The notes under the pieces are model-generated. The model did no database searches. It saw nothing but the letters and a program-made list of their open reading frames with translations, and was not told the DNA's origin. The position numbers and the translations under genes were made by a program. From contig JAJEDB010000091.1 in NCBI GenBank assembly GCA_022821725.1, positions 62,001 through 126,000 on the forward strand: a stretch of 64,000 nucleotides of DNA, given 5' to 3'. The stretch's first letter is position 1, and each line of letters starts with the position of its first letter. Of this stretch, positions 58,590 to 64,000 are shown in pieces. Origin of the DNA: Candidatus Poribacteria bacterium (GTDB taxonomy: Bacteria; Poribacteria; WGA-4E; WGA-3G).

Positions 58590-59609
58590 CTACGTCAGCC
58601 CTAAATACATATCTCTGCCTCGGACAAGTGCCTCTATCTTTCGATCCACTACAGAACGTTGGAGCATCCAAAAACCACAGTCCGGATGCACCCAGCCAAT
58701 CCGTCCAGCCCCCAACGTCTTTTCCGCTGTTTCGATGCTGGCTGCCACCTCATCCGGAGTCTCAACCGGATTGACCTTTACATCAATCACGCCGATACCG
58801 AGGACAGTATCTGATCTAACATCTTTGAGTGCCTCAAGGTCTTCTTCGGGACGATGTTTCAGTTCTAAAACCAAGTGATCGCACCGGAGCGTGTTCAAGA
58901 AATCCACCAGCGCACGCCAGTTCCCTTTTTGGATGACCTGGCCCCCATAGTTTCCAAAGCAGAAGTGCACCGCTTTCTCTCCGCTAAACGCATCAAGCAC
59001 AATATTAATCGCTTCGGCAGCGCGAGGTCCATCTTGTGGGTTACCGGGTATATTCGCCTCATCAATTTGAATGCACGCGCAATCCAGTTCACGGATCTGT
59101 GTCGCCAACACTTCTGCCACAGCGGTGAGCAGCGCATCAAAGTCGCCGTAATGTTTGTCCAGCAACGTCCGCGCAAGCATGTAAGGACTCGTTACCGTAA
59201 ATTTGATATTCTTCCCAGAGACGCTCACTGCGCGTTCGCAATCAGAAACGAGGTTTAACGTGCCTTCTCCCAGGGCGTTCTCAACAACCCCTGCCGGTTT
59301 CGCACGGAACGACATCGTCTGCATCTGCCGAAATTCATGCCATTCTTGTCTCCCTACTTCTGCTCTCACACCAGAGAGCGGACGGATGAAATAATCAATC
59401 ATTCCATTGGTATCTGGATGGTTGGCATCAAAACGGTAAAGTTCGCCATCTGTCGGTAGGTCAATACCGTGTTGCCGCTGAATGTCTACGACGACTCGCG
59501 TCGCATCAAGCAGCGTTTGCTCTGTTGGCATTGATAGGAGCCAAGCCGGAACAGGATAAGAACCCACCGTTGTCGTTAAAATTTCTGGTTTTTTTGTTGT
59601 ATTTTTCAC
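58590..59609 (-). CDS. Cobalamin-independent methionine synthase C-terminal-like methyltransferase
   Basis: 339 residues if started at GTG 59609; the open frame begins at 59666 inside a hairpin repeat, which is unlikely to be coding. MetE_C TIM barrel: ILTTTVGSYPVPAWL at the N terminus, IQIDEANIPGNP (near 185), AVHFCFGNYGG (zinc ligands His and Cys, near 220) and WVHPDCGFW (third zinc ligand Cys, near 315). Stand-alone MetE-C proteins methylate homocysteine from methylcobalamin or another donor, or cleave other thioethers. Substrate not fixed. Confidence 0.85.
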   Translation of the reverse strand: MKNTTKKPEILTTTVGSYPVPAWLLSMPTEQTLLDATRVVVDIQRQHGIDLPTDGELYRFDANHPDTNGMIDYFIRPLSGVRAEVGRQEWHEFRQMQTMSFRAKPAGVVENALGEGTLNLVSDCERAVSVSGKNIKFTVTSPYMLARTLLDKHYGDFDALLTAVAEVLATQIRELDCACIQIDEANIPGNPQDGPRAAEAINIVLDAFSGEKAVHFCFGNYGGQVIQKGNWRALVDFLNTLRCDHLVLELKHRPEEDLEALKDVRSDTVLGIGVIDVKVNPVETPDEVAASIETAEKTLGAGRIGWVHPDCGFWMLQRSVVDRKIEALVRGRDMYLGLT

Positions 59610-59630
59610 AGATTTAATTTTCCATTCATA

Positions 59631-59792
59631 GGACTTACCGCGGTAGGTGCGGTTTCCTAACCGCACCGAAGTGCCACTTATTGGACTAATTCAAAAGCGG
59701 TAGGTGCGGTTTCTAACCGCTTTTCTCCTACGGTAGGTGCGGTTTCTAACCGCACCGATCCCGAAGTGCCACTTATTGGACTAATTCAAAAG
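59631..59792. repeat. Cluster of three family A hairpins with a 32-bp direct repeat
   Basis: AGGACTTAC (59631-59639), a MITE-type left end, is followed by GGTAGGTGCGG palindromes at 59642-59667, 59699-59720 and 59732-59756. The 32-base segment CCGAAGTGCCACTTATTGGA..TTCAAAAG occurs at 59666-59697 and again at 59761-59792. The second copy includes the stop codon and last codons of the lipoprotein gene. Confidence 0.85.
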
Positions 59793-60774
59793 ACTCAAGC
59801 TCAAAGACCGTGTCAACGGTTACATCGCCCCGAGTCTGTGATTGTGTAAATTTGATAATTCCGACATCCGGTGCAACCCATTTTTTTACAACAGTGATGT
59901 CGAGGGGAACATTTTGATTTTCAATATCAAATCCCCACCGAAAGGATTCTTGAACTTGGAAGACGTGTTCAAAAGTTCCCGCGGACACGGTTACGGTATC
60001 TTCTGAAATCACCTCAAATTCGTCGAGTCCACCACCAATCGGAAAGAGTTCGGGAACTAATTGTGCCTGAAAATTGACCTCCCACTTCTCGCCCGGGATA
60101 AGTGGGAATTGGTATAGTGGGAGATACGGTACAAACAAAATGGTATCACCCGTGCCGGATGTGGTGTTCTGCGCGTGTTGGACAATCGCTGAAACCTCAC
60201 CCTTTGCATCAAGGCTGGTTCCGAGGTAAGAGTAGTTTACAACATTCTCTAAACCTTCAGCCTTACTCGATTTCTGAAGGACAAAACTTTCAATGGTTTC
60301 CCCACCTGCGCGTTGGATCTGGATCGTATCCACAATTTCGAAAGTGATCTCAGCACCGCTTGCGTCCCGATAATGCCAGACATTCCCCACAGCCAACGGA
60401 TAATAGTCTCCAGGACGCGTCCGCCACACTTGGATATCAAGCGCACTTCTCGTAGCATTTTCCCCATCGCTGACTGTGACTTCAATCTGATATTTCCGTT
60501 CAACTTCCGGCGCACGCCAGAGGGCACCAGAGGCGTTCTCCACTAACTCACCCCCCGTAACCGTCCACGTATATGAGAGGGAATGTCCTTCAATATCGCC
60601 AGCTTCCAAGCGAATTGGCACCTCTGTCCCTGGTGGCACTATATTCGATGCTGCTTCAAACACCAAAATGTGCGGTGCAACGTTTAGGCTGCTGGATTCA
60701 TCACCACCGCAACCTACCGCAACACCGATAAGCAAGAACCCAAGAATTTTCCAGACATCCGTTAATTTTTTCAT
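59773..60774 (-). CDS. Lipoprotein with Ig-like domain, function unknown
   Basis: 333 residues from the ATG at 60774, which overlaps the PhyH stop as ATGA. Lipoprotein signal WKILGFLLIGVAVGC with the lipobox Cys near 22. An Ig/PKD-like domain (about 30-118) contains SYTWTVTGGELVENASGALW. The rest (YYPLAVGNVWHYRD, about 125-333) is beta-rich with PGEKWEVNF, resembling the family of secreted proteins that begin YFPLxxGxxW. Probably held in the outer membrane. Its 3' end is duplicated in a downstream repeat. Confidence 0.75.
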   Translation of the reverse strand: MKKLTDVWKILGFLLIGVAVGCGGDESSSLNVAPHILVFEAASNIVPPGTEVPIRLEAGDIEGHSLSYTWTVTGGELVENASGALWRAPEVERKYQIEVTVSDGENATRSALDIQVWRTRPGDYYPLAVGNVWHYRDASGAEITFEIVDTIQIQRAGGETIESFVLQKSSKAEGLENVVNYSYLGTSLDAKGEVSAIVQHAQNTTSGTGDTILFVPYLPLYQFPLIPGEKWEVNFQAQLVPELFPIGGGLDEFEVISEDTVTVSAGTFEHVFQVQESFRWGFDIENQNVPLDITVVKKWVAPDVGIIKFTQSQTRGDVTVDTVFELESFELVQ

Positions 60775-61511
60775 GTGCTGAGAGATTTTCCGCGTAAGAC
60801 TTCCCGACATTGGGTCTCACCGTTTCCAGTTACATTGTAAGCGAATGTATTCATCAGCCGGTCGTTCGTCGAATGGTTGGGGGCAGATCCATGAATAATC
60901 AGGGCATTAAAAAAGACCCCATCTCCCGGTTCCATCTCGACAGCAACAGCGTCTTCCCGTTCTTGGTAGTGTCCGGGTAAAAACACGCCAAACGTCTGAT
61001 GTTTCCGTTCATGTTCTTGTAAACCCCAGTTATGGCTACCGGGTACAAACTGAATGCACCCATTCTCAAGGTTCGCCTCGTTGATAGCCAGTTGACAATT
61101 AATCATAACCGGCTTGTTCTGATCATTTTTCCAATAGGCGTAGTCCTGATGCCACGGGATAGCCGTCCCATCGCCGCCCGCTTTTGGAAGTAATTTGCTA
61201 TGGTAGAGCGATATGTTTTCACCCATCAACATTTCCAGTATGTTCAACACTGCGTCAGAACGCAGCAGACGATTCAGCGTCGGGCTCACTAACTCACTGT
61301 GCATCAATTGTTTGATACGTGGCGGGTGATCCTCTGTATCGTAGACTTCCCAAGAAATCCCAATGCCATCAGCAGGTTGTGCTGCCATACGGTTGTGTAT
61401 ATCTTCAACCTCCGTCTGAATTCGCGCAATATCTTCTGAAGAGACAAGCCCTTTTTTCAGAAAATAGCCGTTTTCCATATAAAACTGCTGTTCTTTGCTC
61501 GTAAGTCCCAT
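60771..61511 (-). CDS. Phytanoyl-CoA dioxygenase (PhyH) family protein 3
   Basis: 246 residues. N terminus MGLTSKEQQFYMENGYFLKKG is typical. Metal ligands are the HxD in IPWHQDYAYWK (near 123) and the distal His in NALIIHGSAPNHS (near 212), followed by Arg (TNDRLMNTFAYN). Also QFVPGSHNWG. An Fe(II)/2-oxoglutarate-dependent oxygenase of unknown substrate, most like protein 1 at 20.6 kb in motif spacing. GGAGGGACTGC lies upstream of the ATG. Coupled by ATGA to the lipoprotein gene. Confidence 0.9.
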   Translation of the reverse strand: MGLTSKEQQFYMENGYFLKKGLVSSEDIARIQTEVEDIHNRMAAQPADGIGISWEVYDTEDHPPRIKQLMHSELVSPTLNRLLRSDAVLNILEMLMGENISLYHSKLLPKAGGDGTAIPWHQDYAYWKNDQNKPVMINCQLAINEANLENGCIQFVPGSHNWGLQEHERKHQTFGVFLPGHYQEREDAVAVEMEPGDGVFFNALIIHGSAPNHSTNDRLMNTFAYNVTGNGETQCREVLRGKSLST

Positions 61512-61618
61512 GCAGTCCCTCCTGAATAAGTGGTGATATTAAAGTATACACCAAGCGTTCAGAAAAATCAAGAGTTTTCATTGTTTCGTTCAGAGTCATT
61601 CAATTGTCACACATCGCT

Positions 61619-61715
61619 CTTGTGGGAGGGATTTATCGTGGGAGGGGTTTATCGTGGGAGGGGTTTGTAACCCCGACTCTTATGGGAGGGGTTTGTAACC
61701 CCGACTCTTGCCTGA
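61619..61715 (+). repeat. Tandem GTGGGAGGGGTTT hairpin units (family E)
   Basis: Four irregular units of GTGGGAGGGATTTATC/GTGGGAGGGGTTTGTAACCCC type; the last two carry GTAACCCCGACTCTT. One inverse copy lies at 10.94 kb. The gap 61512-61953 holds this, a promoter and AT-rich DNA. Confidence 0.7.
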
Positions 61716-61786
61716 AACCCAATCATTTCTTAAAATTGAATGGCTCTGTCTACCTGTTTGGTTAAACACACCTCTACAAAAAAAGG

Positions 61787-61815
61787 TTTACTTCTGTTAC
61801 AAATCTTGTTAAAAT
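61787..61815 (+). promoter_or_regulatory. Probable promoter of the MazG-like gene
   Basis: TTTACT (61787-61792), 17-base spacer, TAAAAT (61810-61815), about 140 bases before the ATG at 61954. Confidence 0.4.
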
Positions 61816-61953
61816 ATTAAAAGTAGTTACCTACGAATTTTAGGCATAGAAATCCCATTTTTGTAGCGTAGGCTGTTAGCCTGCGTGCTGAAGATGCACA
61901 GGAGACCAATAGCCTATGCTACAATTGGCAACACCCATGGAGCGAAAACCGAT

Positions 61954-62289
61954 ATGGACTATACACTTGAGAATTGTCAAAAACTTGTGGACGACTGGGT
62001 TCGCACCTTTGGGGTCCGCTATTTTTCAGAACTAACCAATACCACCATCCTTATGGAAGAAGTCGGCGAATTAGCACGGATTATGGCGCGCCGGTATGGA
62101 GAACAGAGTTTCAAAGAGAATGAGAAAGACTTGGACCTTGGTGAAGAAATGGCGGATATCCTTTTCGTCCTTATCTGTCTCGCGAATCAAACAGGCGTCA
62201 CACTTGAGGACGCATTCAAAAAGTCAATGGAAAAAAAGACACGCCGAGATAAAGAACGACACAGCAAAAACCCTAAACTTTTGCCCTAA
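61954..62289 (+). CDS. MazG-like nucleotide pyrophosphohydrolase
   Basis: 111 residues from ATG 61954 (MDYTLENCQKLVDDWV). The MazG helical core has the metal-binding pattern MEEVGELARIMARRYGEQ (ExxE near 33-36) and DLGEEMADILFVLICLANQTG (ExxD near 65-68). Such single-domain enzymes hydrolyse nucleoside triphosphates to monophosphate and pyrophosphate, often for house-cleaning. An earlier ATG at 61885 lies in repeat-like DNA. C-terminal basic tail. Followed 50 bases later by the TPR gene. Confidence 0.9.
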   Translation: MDYTLENCQKLVDDWVRTFGVRYFSELTNTTILMEEVGELARIMARRYGEQSFKENEKDLDLGEEMADILFVLICLANQTGVTLEDAFKKSMEKKTRRDKERHSKNPKLLP

Positions 62290-62339
62290 ACTTTTAAAGG
62301 ACCCCGAATCGGATACTTAACCGCTGAAGGAGACGGACA

Positions 62340-64000
62340 ATGAGGCTCCAGAGAGGCAGCGCATTTTTAGTCTTAATCCTGCTTTTTATCAGCCATGGAT
62401 GTACCATTTTCCAAAAAAGTCCATCGACGCCGTTGGTAGTGGATCCACTCGTTGAACGAAACCGCGAGTGGCGCGAGCAGGTTGAAATTGGCAATACAGC
62501 ACTACAACGTAAAAATTGGCGTGCCGCACTGACCGCTTACGAAGCCGCCGTTGCAATTCGACCAGACGCAAGTGATGTCCAACGCAAAATCGCTGAGATA
62601 TATTTCCAACTACAAGAGTATGAAAACGCCCGAGACGCATTTGTAGCATTTTTAGCACTGGAACCGAAAGATATCACGGCTCTAAACTACACTGGGTACA
62701 TCTCTGAAAAATTACAGGATTATGCGGCAGCCGCCGAATACTACGAGCGAGTCCTTGACGTTTCAGTGGATAATCTCTATGCCTTGAATCACCTCGGTTT
62801 AGCCTACAAACAGTTACAACGGTTCGACGAAGCGGTTCAGGTGCTCCACACGGCATTGTCTTTTGATCCGAGATGTGAACAACCCGAAAGCGAAAATTTA
62901 CACAACTACTTGGGGTTAATTTACTTAGAGCGCGGTGAAATAGGTGAGGCCATCGCAGAACTACGGGAATCAATTCGGTTATTTCCAAACGAAATCTGGG
63001 CAAGGGAGCAACTCGCCACACTTTATGAGAACCAGGAACGTTATTTTGAAGCGCAGCTCCAATACCGGCAGATTTTAGAAATTGATCCAGACAACCTCCT
63101 ATCTTTAGCGCGACTCCAAGCACTCGCGCAACAGAACTTTGGTCCAACGGAAATTGCCGATGTGCCGCCCGTTACCCTTCTCAATCCGGATGTTGAGCAC
63201 ATTATCGCGAATGCCCCAGATGCCAGCGATTATCCCGATGCCGATACTTTGGTCCTCTTCAACCATTTCAGCCACGATATCCTGCCGACGGGGCAGTCTC
63301 GCTATACAACGCATCAAGTCGTTAAGATCCTCACCGAAAGGGGAATCCAAAAATACGGTGATATTGCCATTCCTTATCAACCTACAGCGCAAAACATCGG
63401 TGTGAATGTAGCAAGAACAATTACGGTGGACGGCACGGTGCTGTATCCGCCCGATGAAGCCTTTAACGATGCAACACCCCCTGGATTATTGTCCCAGAAT
63501 CTCTATTCCGACGCAATGTGGAAGGTCATCTCCATGGTCGGTCTCGCCCCCGGCGTATGCATTGAATATCAGATAACACTTGAAGATAAAGTACCTGGAG
63601 GTGAGACATGGATCACAGGCGCATACAATTTCCAAGCGACAGAGGCTACACTTGAGACGAGTTACGCCCTTCAAATACCCGAGGCGTGGCATCTTCGATG
63701 GAAAATTGCGAACGATACCCCAAACGCACAGGAGCCTGAAGTGTCCTACACAGGAAACGACACCGTTGTGTATATTTGGAAATACGGTGAAACACCCGCG
63801 CTGATAATAGAGGAAGGCATGCCCCATATTAATGACATCGTGCCACGCTTACGTTATTCTTCAATTGCCGACTGGAACGATGTCTACTTATGGTATAAAG
63901 GACTCGCGAAAGGGAGATATACACCCAACACTGAGATTCAAGAAAAAGTCCAACAATTAACCGAAAATCTGACAACAGAAGCCGAAAAAATACGCGCCAT
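62340..64000 (+). CDS. TPR protein with DUF3857-type domain, 3' end outside the window
   Basis: At least 553 residues, open to the right edge. ATG 62340 has AAGGAG 8 bases upstream. A hydrophobic start (GSAFLVLILLFISHGC, about 6-21) may be a lipoprotein signal, though the residues before Cys are not ideal. TPR repeats follow (about 35-250: ALTAYEAAVAIRPDASD, AAEYYERVLDVSVDN, AIAELRESIRLFPNEIW). Then a beta-rich DUF3857-like domain (about 280-500; EHIIANAPDASDYPDADTLV, GVCIEYQITLEDK), usually followed by a transglutaminase domain, which would lie beyond the window. Confidence 0.85.
   Translation, partial: MRLQRGSAFLVLILLFISHGCTIFQKSPSTPLVVDPLVERNREWREQVEIGNTALQRKNWRAALTAYEAAVAIRPDASDVQRKIAEIYFQLQEYENARDAFVAFLALEPKDITALNYTGYISEKLQDYAAAAEYYERVLDVSVDNLYALNHLGLAYKQLQRFDEAVQVLHTALSFDPRCEQPESENLHNYLGLIYLERGEIGEAIAELRESIRLFPNEIWAREQLATLYENQERYFEAQLQYRQILEIDPDNLLSLARLQALAQQNFGPTEIADVPPVTLLNPDVEHIIANAPDASDYPDADTLVLFNHFSHDILPTGQSRYTTHQVVKILTERGIQKYGDIAIPYQPTAQNIGVNVARTITVDGTVLYPPDEAFNDATPPGLLSQNLYSDAMWKVISMVGLAPGVCIEYQITLEDKVPGGETWITGAYNFQATEATLETSYALQIPEAWHLRWKIANDTPNAQEPEVSYTGNDTVVYIWKYGETPALIIEEGMPHINDIVPRLRYSSIADWNDVYLWYKGLAKGRYTPNTEIQEKVQQLTENLTTEAEKIRA

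Noticed and set aside
59631..59792. Regularly repeated GGTAGGTGCGG units, possible CRISPR
   Set aside because: Units are palindromic, of unequal spacing, with repeated rather than unique spacers, and no cas genes are near.
61619..61715. GTGGGAGGGG tandem units as CRISPR or iterons
   Set aside because: Units are irregular, and spacers are absent or identical; an inverse copy exists elsewhere between genes, so this is a dispersed hairpin family.

Overview
The window looks like chromosome from an uncultured, mesophilic, Gram-negative-type bacterium. The best guess is a Poribacteria-like or related FCB/PVC-fringe lineage. Pointers are several phytanoyl-CoA dioxygenase (PhyH) paralogues, scattered sugar-isomerase, mandelate-racemase and SDR genes, a FlgD/type-IX-like C-terminal domain next to a PorV-like barrel, the futalosine menaquinone gene mqnC, and many small hairpin repeats between genes. 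This placement is inference from gene content. No rRNA is present. The DNA has ordinary housekeeping genes on both strands, and no phage, integrase, transposase or CRISPR array was seen.

Layout. 1-8.4 kb: a TPR gene cut by the window edge, then mostly minus-strand metabolism (pseudouridine synthase, HAD phosphatase and pdxJ as an overlapping operon, glutamate-type dehydrogenase, NHL protein, glnE). 8.7-14.6 kb: plus-strand sugar-isomerase-like, enolase-superfamily, SDR, tatD, lipoprotein and xylose-type ABC permease genes. 14.7-16.4 kb: one uninterrupted ORF joining a complete ECF sigma factor to a complete FtsZ-like domain, the strongest novelty here. 16.5-28.6 kb: minus-strand solute-binding protein, M23 peptidase, a 44-residue membrane peptide, CorC-like protein, PhyH plus a divergent Nramp-fold transporter, D-lactate/glycolate-type dehydrogenase, tRNA-Leu, glycosyltransferase, coiled-coil protein and an OGG glycosylase. 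28.7-32.5 kb: PpiD-like chaperone, mqnC, rpoZ.

32.5-37.1 kb is the translation/transcription locus: tRNA-Thr(TGT), Tyr, Gly, Thr(GGT), rpmG, tRNA-Trp, secE, nusG, rplK, rplA, rplJ, rplL. The order matches the classical tufB-secE-rpl locus, but tuf is missing where expected and rpoBC do not follow rplL. A consensus promoter precedes the tRNAs, an L10-type leader with a terminator hairpin precedes rplJ, and a terminator-like structure follows rplL.

37.2-47.1 kb: a membrane protein, a zinc-type alcohol dehydrogenase, then a haem block (hemE, MBL-TPR hydrolase, hemH with a Cys-rich N terminus, retropepsin-like protease, hemY-type oxidase, pentahaem cytochrome c) and a PhyH gene. 47.1-55.6 kb: a surface/secretion module made of a 1944-residue secreted Ig-like protein with a FlgD/T9SS-like C terminus, a PorV-like outer-membrane barrel and a LysM coiled-coil protein, preceded by tandem promoters and closed by a strong terminator. 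55.6-64 kb: an AccA-like orphan, a CDP-alcohol phosphatidyltransferase, a TSUP permease, small proteins, a MetE-C-like methyltransferase, a lipoprotein, a third PhyH, a MazG-like hydrolase and a TPR-DUF3857 protein cut by the right edge.

Intergenic DNA holds at least five families of short dispersed palindromic or MITE-like repeats. Some touch genes, supplying the hemY stop codon, a possible Shine-Dalgarno site, or a duplicated 3' gene end.
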